Shown: positions 37,269-47,593 of the stretch, one piece after another
Position numbering within the stretch: the stretch's first letter is position 1
Layout of the letters: each line of letters starts with the position of its first letter
From: Dryomyza anilis
Lineage: Eukaryota; Arthropoda; Insecta; Diptera; Dryomyzidae
NCBI GenBank assembly: GCA_951804985.1
Contig: OX638135.1
Location: 35,295,670 to 35,359,669, forward strand
Reading direction: 5' to 3'
DNA: 64,000 bases
Program-made: the position numbers and the translations under genes
The notes under the pieces: model-generated
What the model saw: only the letters and a program-made list of their open reading frames with translations
Databases searched by the model: none
What the model was told of the DNA's origin: nothing

Positions 37269-39435
37269 GATTGAAACCGTAACCGAAACCGATTCATTTT
37301 GAAAACCGAAACCGGTATACGAAAGTCATAAATTATCCGATATCCGGTTTTATACCGGTTTTAAAACGGTTTTAAAAAAGCACAAAAACGGACAGAAACC
37401 AATTAATTTATAGGAAATCTCTAAAGTACAAGACATGTTTAAATGTCATTAAATAAAATCTGGGGTTTTCAAAAATAAATACTTCTGGCTACAAAAATAT
37501 TCACATGTTTTAAAAATTTGTTATGAAATTTGTTATTCTTAATTCATTTATGTGCCGGATAAATCGAATTCAACAAAAAAACACAGGCAATTTCAAGCAC
37601 AAAATAGACAAAGCTATTTGGTTTTTTTCCCCCCCACCACGCTTGTGCTTTTAATCGTCCGTCGAATCACTTATTTAGCGGCAAATCGTATACAACTAAA
37701 AAAACTAAGACTAAGATATTTTTAATATATAAACATTTTAACAGTGTACCTAAATTTGATTGCTATTGCTTTTAGTGTTTATGTACATTTTGTGCTTCTG
37801 CTTTGAAAGTGCAGCAACAAGAAAATGTGACCACAGCATCCAAGCTTGTTATAGATTTTTTGGCGTGAAATTTTTTTTTTTGAAATAATATACGGAATAT
37901 TTCGTATAGGCATATTTCTGTTTTCTTCAGAGATTAAAAAACCGTACATTATTCAAACGCAACAAATCGAACAGTAACAGAAAAAAGAGAATACAACAAT
38001 AATGAATTACGGCGCATACACACACTTTCACAACGACAACTCTTCGTTTTTATCCTGTATCATCGCATGGCAACAAACAGATGCAAGACAACAGACAAAC
38101 GCATGACAACGGAAATACGCATGACAATAGATAGTCGCATGGCATTACACTAAATGTCTGTATCTAGTACAGCTATCTAGTTAGCAACAACAACGAGTTT
38201 TCTTTGTGGTACAAAAAATGTCCCGACAAAAATTCTATCAATAGCTTGGATGCTGCTTTATTTGCATTTTTGTTGTTGTCGCATTTTCAAACGAATCAGC
38301 GGATTTGTGAAAAAAAAAAAAAAAAAACACAAAAAGCAATATCAGCTAAATGAGGTATACTGTGAAAATGATCAAATATTATTTTTTTTTGTTTTATAAG
38401 TTAAATGAAATATTGCACATAGAACTTAACTTAAAAAAACTTTATGATTTTACAATTAACAAAAAAACTATGTATAAAAGTAAAACAAAAATAATAATGT
38501 TGATAACACAGTGCATATGCACAATCGATATACGAACTTGCGAAGAAAAACAACATTGTTTTGTCTATTTTATCTTTTTGAAACGACTTTGAAGCAATTT
38601 ACCGCTTCAAATGTGCTACACAGACCTTATTTTGAAGATGCTTATATTCTTTAGCCTTGAAAAAAAAAATAAAATAAAAACACACATCTTCATTAATGTT
38701 CACGTTCATAAATATTTTGCACGCTTTCTATTGTTGTTCCATTCCATTTTTGAACATCACTAGTAGTAACAAAATATCGCTTTTTTTGTGATTAATATGC
38801 ATATGTACCTGTACAATATATATATTTCTTATGAGTGTCAAGTTTTAGTATAAAAACTTTATTTGACTGTGATATTTTTACTTATTTTAATTTTTGACAA
38901 ATTCTTGCCTATGTTTTGTATTTAAAATATAAAACTTGACACTTGTTCAATCAAAATAGCTGAAGAAACTGACAAAAAAACAGTGAAACGTCGGAGAAAA
39001 TGCATTAAAAAATTATCAGACCAAAAGAGCCCACAAAATATATTAACAAAAAAAAAATAAAGTCAATTTCGTTGAATTGTTTTCTAAATAGTCTCGTCCG
39101 CATCACAAGATTTATAGTGATTTTTTATTTGGTACTTTTATTAGTATAATATATTTTATTGTTCAAGACAATATGGACAAAAAAAAACGTTCATACAAAA
39201 ACCGAAATCAAAACCGAAATCAAAAGCGTAACTTGGAACCGGTATACCGAAACAAAAAAAATGTATGTAATCTTTAAAGAAAAACAAAAAAAAAACTACC
39301 AAAAAAGTCCACCAAATTTAATTTGCAGCTTATGCAATTATGAAATTAAAGATAATGAACTTATAACCAGAGATCAAATTTACACGCACACACACGTGCT
39401 TCAACATCTTACGTTATTGCAGCACTGAGAAAAGT
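37266..39435. other. AT-rich region bounded by ACCGAAACC-type motifs; possible relic transposon
   Basis: The left edge has 'accgtaaccgaaaccg', 'aaaccgaaaccggtatacg' and 'ggttttataccggtttt'. The right edge (39,195-39,250) has 'aaaaccgaaatcaaaaccga' and 'ggaaccggtataccgaaac'. The reuse of 'aaccggtata.cgaaa' at both edges suggests the subterminal repeats of one element about 2 kb long. The plus frame 39,159-39,428 includes CSLCNYEIKDNELITRDQ followed by several His, loosely like a BED-type finger of a hAT transposase. The frame 38,350-38,592 is Lys/Ile/Asn-rich and probably accidental. Otherwise no gene is seen. Confidence 0.3.
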
Positions 39436-40386
39436 GCTAAGAAATCAAGTGGTGGGACAGATGAGACCAGATGAGACTCTGCTTCCTGGTCCGAAAGAGC
39501 CAAAGACTGCACAAAGGGGAGAGCCTGTTGAAGAAGTCGAACGGAAGTTTCAAACCCCTACGCATGCAGATGTCAAACCCAGCAAAGATGGCAGGCAAAA
39601 ATCGTAAACGACTAATCCGCCAGCATGGAATACCAAGCAAAGACGGGTAGAAGTCGCTGGTAAAGAAAAAGCACAATGGAAGAAGGTGCGAGCACGCGCG
39701 CGTACGTGGAGAAAACCAGTAGACCCTGACGTCATCGTAGTCATGGGAACAGACGGAAGCTCATACGCAGAGATACTAAAGATGGTCAAACGCGAACCCC
39801 AACTGCAGGAAATGGGACCCCAACTGCAAGAAATGGGAAGACCGCAAATGGTGACCTTCTATTTGAACTCTCCAGGTACGCGGACCCCCAGACAGCGAAA
39901 TTCCAGGCGGTAGTTGAACAGGACCCTGACCCAAGTAACCCAGGTCGACATCGGCGATATCGACGAGATCGCAACAAAAGATGAGGTATGCGAGGCACTG
40001 AACGCACAGTTCGAAGAGCTACGTATAGCGTCGCCAAACATACGCTCAATAAGAGCGGGATATGGAGGTACGCAAACAGCAACAGTCAGTCTGTAAACAG
40101 AGGCCGCGACAGCAGGGAAAGTAAGAATCGGATGGGTTATCTGTCGCATACTCTAAAAATTATAGCTCATGAGGTGTTTAAAGTGTACGGACTTCGGGCA
40201 CGTAGCAAAGAACTGCACAAGCGTGGTGGACACTGCAAACACATGTTATGGTATGGCGAGCACGATCACAGAGCAAGCAACTGCAAGAAGGAGCCAAAAT
40301 GCACCTGTGAGGACACAAATCATGCCACTGGTGGCAGATTATGTTCATTTTACCTCAAGGCAATCAAAGGTCTAAGAAGAGCATGA
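39436..40386 (+). pseudogene. R1-clade LINE ORF1 (Gag-like), frameshifted
   Basis: ORF1 of an R1-type LINE, encoding the nucleic-acid-binding partner of ORF2. 39,686-39,913 contains DPDVIVVMGTDGSSYAEILK, the typical start of the conserved Gag core, then a frameshift. 39,914-40,096 gives TQVTQVDIGDIDEIATKDEV and SIRAGYGGTQTATVSL. After a stop, 40,169 onward gives RCLKCTDFGHVAKNC (a CCHC knuckle). A switched frame to 40,386 gives EHDHRASNC and CEDTNHATGGRLC, the second and third knuckles, ending KAIKGLRRA. Three knuckles in this arrangement are characteristic of R1/LOA-group ORF1. A 12-bp duplication 'ccccaactgca.gaaatggga' lies near 39,796-39,836. At least three frame lesions. Confidence 0.75.
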
Positions 40387-40395
40387 AAATACTTT
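40384..40395 (+). pseudogene. First codons of R1-type ORF2 overlapping ORF1 stop
   Basis: The ORF1 stop TGA lies inside ATGAAAATACTT, the usual 'MKIL' start of R1-group ORF2, a typical 4-bp ATGA overlap. The reading frame is cut right after by the inserted element. Confidence 0.5.
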
Positions 40396-40850
40396 AGGGG
40401 ACATAATCCCAAAGGCAAAGGTGACATAATCTCAAATGATCGCCTTTAAGGGGGAAATACCCCCAAATTAATTTTTTCCATTAAGAACATAATTTTTGGT
40501 ACATTTTTGAACATTATTCATTGCAAAACTTGTTTATACAGTTAATAATAATGTTTGTTTTTCTATTCCGAAAAATATTTTGTTGAGTATCAGTGGAGTC
40601 GCAGCAGAGCAGAGCGCCGCTGGCGAAAAATTTAATCACTTCATACTTTCTTATAATTTAAAATTTATAATTTTCATATACAATATTTAAAAATCACTAT
40701 TTTTAGTTAAAAATAAAAAGTTTGGTCAAAATTACAAAATCTTGGAAAAAATAAATTTGGGGTAATGTCCCTCTCCGATGCGGTCATAATCCCATATTTT
40801 GTAACAAAATAAGGGAACATAATCCCATATGGGTTTAATTACCATGCTAG
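40396..40850. mobile_element. GGGGACATAATCCC-type MITE-like insertion in R1 LINE
   Basis: Starts 'taggggacataatcccaaag' right after the first codons of ORF2 and ends near 'agggaacataatcccatatgg'/'taattaccatgc'. It contains repeated 'cataatcc' words on both strands and 'gcggtcataatccc', as in the element at 438-605. The interior is AT-rich and non-coding. After it, LINE coding resumes. The precise right end and target duplication are uncertain. Confidence 0.5.
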
Positions 40851-41390
40851 AGAACATTGAGATAGAAGGCTCGGCTACCCAAATTGCAGGTCAATTAATG
40901 GACCACATTAGGAAAGCCTGTAACTTATCGATGGAGCAGAAATACTAAAAGTGGCAGCACAAGTGAGTGCACTGGTGGAACGATAACATAGCTAAGATTG
41001 CAAACGAGAAGAGCACACCAGAGAGCAAGGGGAAGAGTCACATTTCTGGACAGCCAGTGCGCTCATAAGGAAAAATCGACGACAGCTAAACAAAAAAAGG
41101 AGATCCGCGAGAGCAAGCGCAAATGCTTCCTGGAACTATGCGCGGATACAGAAATAAACCAGTGGTGTACGGCGTACAAGGTGGTTATGAAGATTCAGCT
41201 TCTTCATACGAACGGCCGACACCCAGATGCCCGATAGTGCTAGGCAACATCATGAAGACCCTATTCTCTGAGCACACCAGGGAAGACAGGGAGTATACAA
41301 CACTAGAAGGAGACCAGCCTATAACAAAGGAGGAAGTCCTAAAAGTTACAGAAAATATTGGGGACAACAAGACGCCTGGGCCAGATTGCT
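40851..41390 (+). pseudogene. R1-clade LINE ORF2 fragment (endonuclease-RT linker)
   Basis: Starts LENIEIEGSATQIAGQLM and runs through several frames: WWNDNIAKIANEKS; RRAHQRARGRVTFLDSQCAH; ECFLELCADTEIN-like text (here CFLELCADTEINQW); then 41,123-41,390 with TLFSEHTREDREYTTLEGDQ, PITKEEVLKVTENIGDNKTP and GPDC, the first finger motif of the reverse transcriptase. Homology stops at 41,390, so the rest of the reverse transcriptase is gone, and the endonuclease upstream is also deleted. Confidence 0.7.
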
Positions 41391-41989
41391 TCGTTTGTGA
41401 AATATTTGTGTGCAGAATTGTGAAGTTTGTCTCCGCTGTTACACGCAGTTGTGCCGCGAATTTGATACTTTAGCAATGTGAAAGAGAAAACAAACATATT
41501 CACATTTCACGTTTGGGAGAACTGCAGTTTTTGTTTTCGGCGATTGGCTGCGATCGGTTTTTTAAAATAACGTTGCACGAACAAAGCAGAATAGTAAAAT
41601 TCCTCGTGGCCCCGTTTTTTGTTGTAAAAAATGATATGCCCGGGTGCGGAAACGACGTAAATAAATTTGCGTAACATTGAAAGAAGATATGTGACTTGTG
41701 CGTGCGATCTCACACGTGCATTTCCGAGCTCTGCTCATAACAACAACATTATGTAGCCATAATTACCATTTAAATTGTTTCGATGATTATTATTTAGAAT
41801 CGTAAACTTGTCCCACATGTAATAAATATATAATGGTGTGGTTCAGCGAGAGCAAAAAAGAATAAAATAAAAACAATAAATTAAAAAAAAGAATGTACAT
41901 TAATCCCTCTTAAATTTTAAGTTTTGTTTTAAAAAAAATCAAATATTAATACATAATTAAAACAAAAATATAAAATGAATGGAATCCAT
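41391..41989. other. Unassigned sequence, possible gypsy 5' LTR/leader
   Basis: 41,391-41,820 is of higher complexity than its surroundings and precedes a gypsy-like gag, so it could be an LTR ('tgtgaaagagaaaacaaac' near 41,476). I see no second LTR to compare and no clear primer-binding site. The minus frame 41507-41713 is probably accidental. 41,820-41,989 is A-rich leader-like sequence. Confidence 0.25.
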
Positions 41990-42269
41990 AAGACAATATT
42001 TGTTGAAAACTCGAGAGTCATTTAAAAAAGAGCAAGGATAGACGTTATAGAAATGAATACATAAAGAAAAAATTAGAGAGATTAAAAATTTTAGAGGAAA
42101 ATTTAAATAAGATCAGTGAAAAAAATGATGATAGAGATTATATAACGCATAAATCTGAAATTTTGCAACTGCTTAGGACCTTAAAAGACAAAACAAGAGT
42201 TTACGCATAAAAGAAAATACAAAAAGAGTTATAATAGAAACTGAGTGTGATTTAGATTGATCCACCGCT
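41990..42269 (+). pseudogene. gag: Ty3/gypsy-like Gag, N-terminal fragment
   Basis: A plus frame at 42,020-42,210 reads as charged, helical protein (KKLERLKILEENLNKISEKN, THKSEILQLLRTLKDKTR), consistent with the N-terminus of an insect errantivirus-type Gag. It ends at a stop near 42,208 and the DNA is then interrupted by the foldback element. The downstream half is at 44,442-45,250. Dead by stops and by the insertion. Confidence 0.5.
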
Positions 42270-44441
42270 GCACAGTGTGCCCAAACGCTCTTCAATCGGG
42301 TGAAATTCAGTATTTTTGGAACCACTCAACCGATTTTAAAAATTTAAAAAGTTTTGTACAGAGAGAACTTGAGAAAATTTAAGTTTTAAAACTGGAGTTC
42401 GTATCTTTAATGGTTATGGAGATAAAAATCAGTAAATTTGAGATTTTTTTCATGAAAAAATTTTCAAAAATTGCAAAAAATCCAAAAGTTATCCGATTTT
42501 GTTTATGAAAAGCTTACATTGAGATCTAAAGAAAATGTGCTTACACGAGAAAATATTTTGATTAGTTTTAAAGATTTAGACTATAATATAATTTTTTTTT
42601 TAATTTTCGAAGACTTTACTTCACATATTTATACATAGATTGTACATTTTATCCTGAAATCAAAATCTTTGTATGGAACTTTTATAAACAATTAATACAT
42701 AAATCATAGACTGAAAACTATTTTGAAATATCTCAAATTGTTTAGTAAATATAAAATTGTATAGTCGAACAATTTTTTTATTTTCCATTTTTTAATTTTT
42801 TTGGGAAAATGGACTTTTACGCAAATCTCCGTAAGTATTTTTTTTTCTTTAGTAACATGTACTTTTGTTATATTTTTTTGCTAGACAATATTACTGGGAT
42901 TCTTTTAAATGAAAATACTTATCAAAAATATATTTAACCAATCTGGCAACACTGGTCAAAATTCAAGTTTTTAAAAATTGTTTTTGACTTTGACCCCCTG
43001 CAGAAAAGTTTTTTAAGTTGAAAGCCAAATATAACGGTTTTATTACAAGTCCTTTTCAAAATTGTATCTTTTTTCAAATAATGTTGTCCTGCATATATAG
43101 TTCAACCGGCAAAAAATAAGTAAGGTTAAAAAATGTTAAGAACTAATTAATCTTTCAAATTGCATACTTAAATTTTTACGTTGGGCTTTGAAAACTTTTC
43201 TGCGGGTGTGCAAAATCAAAATAAAATTAAAAAATACGAAATTTTGATGAAACATGATGTTAATTAATATGTCATTTTACACTCATATGTTAAGTAAATA
43301 TATAAGTGTTTGGTATCATTGAAAAGAAGAGATTTTAAGGAATCTATGCGGCAAATATATAGACAATTTGTGTATAGTTTCTGAATACTTTTTTTTTTGG
43401 AAGTTAAGAAAAATAAAAAACAAAAATTAGAATAAAAAACTTAAAATTTGACTGAATATTTCTGAATAAGTATTACCCTTATCATCATGAAACTTTTACT
43501 TAATATACAAAAGTTCTATGCTTATGCTTTATTAAAACATTTTTAGGAATATATATATATTATAATGTTAGATATAACTATTTTAACCTAAGTTCCATTA
43601 GAAAATGAGTACTTTTGGAAAAAATGCTGCCATGCACATATACTTCGCCGGGCAAAAAATAAGTAAGGGTCAAAAATACGTACAAATAGCTTGTCCTTAA
43701 CTGCTTACTTTAAATTTGGCTTTCAACTTTGAAAACTTTTCTGCAGGGGGTCAAAGTCAAAAACAATTTTCAAAAATTTGAATTTTGACCAGTGTTGCCA
43801 GATTGGTTAAATATATTTTGGATAAGTTTTATCATTTAAAAGATTCCCAGTAATGTTGTCTATCAAAAAAGTACATGTTCATAAAGAAAAAAAAAATACT
43901 TACGGAGATTTGCGTAAAAGTCCATTTTTCCAAAAAAAAATAAAAAATGGAAAATAAAAAAAAAAAATCGAATTTACAATTTTATATTTACTAAACCACT
44001 TGAGATATTTAAAAATGATTTTAAGTTTATGATTTATGTGTTAACTGTTTATAAAAGTTCCATACAAAGATTTTGATTTCAGGATAAAATGTACAATCTA
44101 TGTATAAATATGTAAAGTCTTCAAAAATTAAAAAAAAATCTTATTCTAGTCTATATCTTTAAAACTAATCAAAATATTTTCTCATATAAGCTTTTCATAA
44201 ATAAAAGAATTTTAAAAATCGGATAACTTTTGGATTTTTTGCAATTTTTGAAAAAAATTTCTTGTAAAAAAACTCAACTTTACTGATTTTTATCTCCATA
44301 ACCATTAAAGATACAATCTCCAATTTTAAAACATAAGTTCTCTCAAGTTCTCTCTATACAACACTAAATTTTTAAAATCGGTTGAGTGGTTCCGAAAATA
44401 CTGAATTTCACCTGATTTAAGAGCATTTGGGCACACTGTGC
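42270..44441. mobile_element. Complete foldback-type element, 2,172 bp
   Basis: Long inverted arms. The left arm, about 42,270-43,030, starts GCACAGTGTGCCCAAACGCT. The right arm, about 43,700-44,441, ends 'agagcatttgggcacactgtgc'. Pairs along the arms include 'gaccagtgttgccagattgg', 'ctgcagggggtcaaagtc', 'ccatacaaagattttgattt' and 'tcggttgagtggttccgaaa' with their complements. The ~670-bp interior has two directly repeated blocks around 'ccgggcaaaaaataagtaag' and 'gaaaacttttctgc'. No coding capacity. It splits a gypsy-like gag. No target duplication longer than about 3 bp was found. Confidence 0.85.
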
Positions 44442-45250
44442 GCTTGGCAAGAAGAAAATTTGCAAAAAAATGGCTCAATTCGATAAATCAATGGTAGGTA
44501 GAAACCTACAAATTTTAAAGGCGCATTTAAATATTTAGATGATTTTATCATACAGTCGGAGTTATTGCATGATTATTTTATTAATGATGATAAACCATTA
44601 TTCATTAAGTTCGTCTACACTTTTAAACTAACAGCTCAAAGACGTAGCATTTTGGGTAATTCTAATAGCCTTACAACCTTTTCAGATTTTAAAAAAAATT
44701 TGGGGGACGCATATCCAACTCCAAAAACTTTGCAAAAAGTTTTAACAGAATTAGGTACAATAAAATTAACAAATAAAAAAATTTAGATTTTAGAGAGAAA
44801 ATCGTATAGCTTACAGAGCAACTGAGCGCAATTGAAATAAAGGCATTATCAAGTCCTACACAAAAATTAAGAGATGCAGTGTATAAAGTTAGCGATAGCA
44901 TGGCTTTAAACGTTTTTATGAAAGAAGTAAATAGTGAATTCCATCAGTCTTTGCTTGCAAATGTACGGAATACATTTAAAGAAGCGGTCAAAAGCTGAAA
45001 AAAGTTTGGGTTTAGAAATAGAAATATGTTTCAAGTACGAATGGATTCAATAGTAGGCAAATGAATAACAATAATTTCCAATAGCAACTCCCTAGCAACT
45101 CCAGAAATATAAATTTTAGAAACAACAACAATCATAACAACAATAATTTATAACGTCGGATTTAATAATAATCCTAATTCGCAGTAATGCGAATCAAAAT
45201 AATAACAACAATTTCAACAGAGGTAAAGACAATACATATATGTTGTTGAG
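44442..45250 (+). pseudogene. gag: Ty3/gypsy-like Gag, C-terminal part
   Basis: The frame 44,565-44,786 contains LFIKFVYTFKLTAQRRSILG and FSDFKKNLGDAYPTPKTLQK, resembling the capsid of insect gypsy-group Gag. A shifted frame follows with KALSSPTQKLRDAVYKVSDS and LLANVRNTFKEAVKS. An Asn-rich tail (NSNNFQ/NNNNFNRG-like, 45,060-45,230) closes the protein. Several stops are present. Beyond 45,250 no protease or pol is recognisable before the copia-like LTR. The minus frame 44689-44901 is a shadow. Confidence 0.6.
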
Positions 45251-45464
45251 TCAGAACGCTTTTTGCTTTTATTAATCGTTAAAATTATAACATTAGATAA
45301 TCTCATTCTTAATAATTTAAAAGCCTCAAATTGCAGTTATCTGTAAATTCCAGCTAAGTATTATGAAATCTCAATATGTCTAGCTATTTGCCTTTACTAC
45401 ATTCCAATTGTCATTTCATGATCTCTTTTTTTTTGGACACATTTATTGTAAGTTAGTGGAAAAG
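45251..45464. other. Spacer between gypsy scrap and copia-like LTR
   Basis: AT-rich, no gene. The last bases 'agtggaaaag' before the LTR resemble a polypurine tract like the 'agtgggag' before the 3' LTR. This could mean the left LTR once ended another element. Confidence 0.4.
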
Positions 45465-45603
45465 TATTGAAACAACCTGCAATATATTTATTAAGGCATG
45501 TTATAGATTTTATTGTTTCTGTATTCAAATATTTTTCCTTACTTCAATAAAATATTCGTTTGCTACAGATGTTTTCTGTACATAACCCTCTTTTTATTGT
45601 AAC
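45465..45603 (+). repeat. Copia-like 5' LTR (~139 bp)
   Basis: TATTGAAAC...TTATTGTAAC. It matches the right LTR over 'tatttattaaggcatgtta', 'ttgtttctgtattcaaatat' and 'aaaatattcgtttgctacag'. The boundary is set by the purine tract before the right LTR and by the primer-binding-like site after this one. Confidence 0.75.
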
Positions 45604-45620
45604 TGGTTATGGTCCCGGAT
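45604..45620 (+). promoter_or_regulatory. Copia-type primer-binding site
   Basis: 'tggttatggtcccgg' directly after the LTR is nearly the Drosophila copia site GGTTATGGGCCCAG, which pairs with an internal part of the initiator tRNA-Met. The resemblance is from memory. Confidence 0.6.
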
Positions 45621-45797
45621 CGCTGCTAAATAATAAGAACAATTATATACGTTTATAAAAACGAGATAATAAAGAAATTGCGTAGAAATTGGCTGAAATC
45701 AAGCAACATATTTTAAAATCACCGAAAGCTGTCGTAACCGGAAGTTGAGTCAAGAGCAAAAGCATAAAGAATCAAATTGAACACAGACAAGTCAAGA

Positions 45798-46601
45798 ATG
45801 GATGAATTCAAAGTTGAGAAGATGGTCGGAGCTAAGAACTGGAGTTCCAGATGTCCATAATTCTCAAATCCATGGATGTTTACAGATGTTGCGTTGGGCC
45901 AATGGGAAAAACCGCAAGTAAACGATGGGTTAGGAGATGCTGAAAATGCAGTGCTTGCAAAGAAGATTTCAGATTGGGAAAAGGCCGACTTCAAAGCCCA
46001 AAGGTACATAATTACAGCAGTTGACAAGGTAATTATTCAACAATTATTATGTTGTAAGATTGCCATGGACATGTGGACAAAGCTTTGCACTTTGTATGAG
46101 TTCAAATCTGAAGTTAGTATCCACATGCTCCAGCAGCAATTCTACGAGCAGAAGAAACTCCCGGAAGACAGTATTGAAGTGCATGTGGCAAGAGTCGAGG
46201 AAATCGCAGAACGTCTTAAAGATCTAGGAGAGCCAATCTCAAGGAATATGCTGATAACCAAGATTTCTATGACCTTACCTCCTAGTTTTAACTATTTCAT
46301 AAGTGCGTGGGAATCTACATCAGAAGAAAAACGCACCCTAGAAAATTGTACTAACCGTCTTACCTTGAAGCAGTCAAGGATGAATGTTGGTGATGTTGGT
46401 GGTGATTCCATCGCATTTACAACGAAAATGTATTCAAGAAATGAAAAGAAAAAGGCAGGTAAATGTTTTAAATGTAATAAAGATGGCCCAATGTGGCAGA
46501 ATAAAAAAAGGAATGAAAATCGCAAACGAATTTATTTTAAGGCATTCATTGGTGATAGCAATAAAATATACGATACAAATGAAGCACTGCTGCCAGATTA
46601 A
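45798..46601 (+). pseudogene. gag: Copia-type Gag, frameshifted, broken zinc knuckle
   Basis: A start at 45,798 (MDEFKVEKMVGAKNWSS) is followed by a frameshift into the long frame ending at 46,599. Core phrases are AKKISDWEKADFKAQRYIIT, CKIAMDMWTKLCTLYEFKSE and MLQQQFYEQKKLPEDSIEVH, then IAERLKDLGEPIS and MTLPPSFNYFISAWEST. These match the UBN2-type Gag of copia elements, which assembles the particle and packages RNA. The nucleocapsid motif begins CFKCNKDGPMW: the His and third Cys of a CCHC knuckle are missing. Protease should follow but the frame runs into TACGGATTT repeats and stops. The minus ORFs 45719-46027 and 46292-46525 are shadows. Confidence 0.8.
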
Positions 46602-46690
46602 CGGATTTCTCCGTATTTCTACGGATTTTTCATATTTTTAAAATAAATACGGATTTTTATACGGATTTGATGAAGACTCGGATTTTATAC
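46602..46690 (+). repeat. Short TACGGATTT direct repeats
   Basis: 'acggatttctccgtatttct', 'acggatttttcatatt', 'tacggatttttatacggatt' and 'tcggattttatacgg' crowd within 90 bp right after the copia gag stop. Possibly one end of an inserted element with subterminal repeats. Confidence 0.5.
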
Positions 46691-47112
46691 GGAAATAGCA
46701 ATTCTGTTAAAAGCTGTGAGAAAATTATGTTTCTACTACTAAGAAGTTATTTTTTTTATTTTTAGTTTCATACAATTTCTACTTCTTTTCCACGTGTTTT
46801 TTTTAACATGGCAATGCTGATAATAATATTAATACTAATCTGAGCCGTTATGTAAAATAGAACAGGGACCTGTTGTCACAGCAGAGTTGGCTGCTTGAAC
46901 CGTAACATTTCAATTGCTAGTATTGACAATTGTCGGAGCATATTTAAGAACTGTTTTCATTTATTGAACGCAGTTTCAAAGATCTCAGGATACTTGATTT
47001 TGGGTGAACCTGTTTACTTCAATTTTTTTTTTATTTTGATGTCGATATTGTCCACGAAGAGTTCAATACCAAAAAAAAATGCATAAAAACGAGTCAGTTT
47101 TGGATGGTATCT
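46691..47112. other. Unassigned AT-rich stretch
   Basis: No recognisable gene. The frame 46895-47086 is Phe/Ile/Leu-rich and unconvincing. Confidence 0.4.
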
Positions 47113-47478
47113 TGAGGTGTCTACGGAATTTCCGTTGTTCATTTAAATTGTTGATCGAGTAGTTCCAAATTCATCGAAAGTTAAAAAATAACCGTGGATC
47201 AGAAAAGCCATAAATTATCTGAAAACGACAACATACCCGTCGAAGTGGATACTAAAATGGAACGAAAACGTATCGTCAAATTCCATGACTCCGTTTGAGG
47301 TGTCTACGGAATTTCCGTTGTTCATGGAAATTGTTAATCGAGTAGTTCCAAATTCATCGCAAGTTAAAAAATAACCGTGGATCAGAAAAGCCATAAATTA
47401 TCTGAAAACGACAACATACCCGTCGAAGTGGATACTAAAATGGAACGAAAACGTATCGTCAAATTCCATGACTCCGTT
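47113..47478 (+). repeat. 183-bp tandem duplication
   Basis: Two head-to-tail copies (47,113-47,295 and 47,296-47,478) starting 'tgaggtgtctacggaatttc' and ending 'tccatgactccgttt', with only a few differences ('tcatttaaattgttgatc' versus 'tcatggaaattgttaatc'). 183 is divisible by 3. The second copy lies in the plus frame 47,377-47,574 (DQKSHKLSENDNIPVEVD, KMERKRIVKFHDSVCMPYFD), 65 codons with no recognised family. The first copy carries the same peptide, ending in a stop at the junction. Confidence 0.9.
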
Positions 47479-47593
47479 TGTATGCCGTATTTCGATAATA
47501 AAACGTTTAACTCTGTATCAATGGTTACATCACATCCCAAAAAAGTGTCGCAAGAAATGGGATTCAAAAAGTAGGAAAGGATTATTTGTTATA

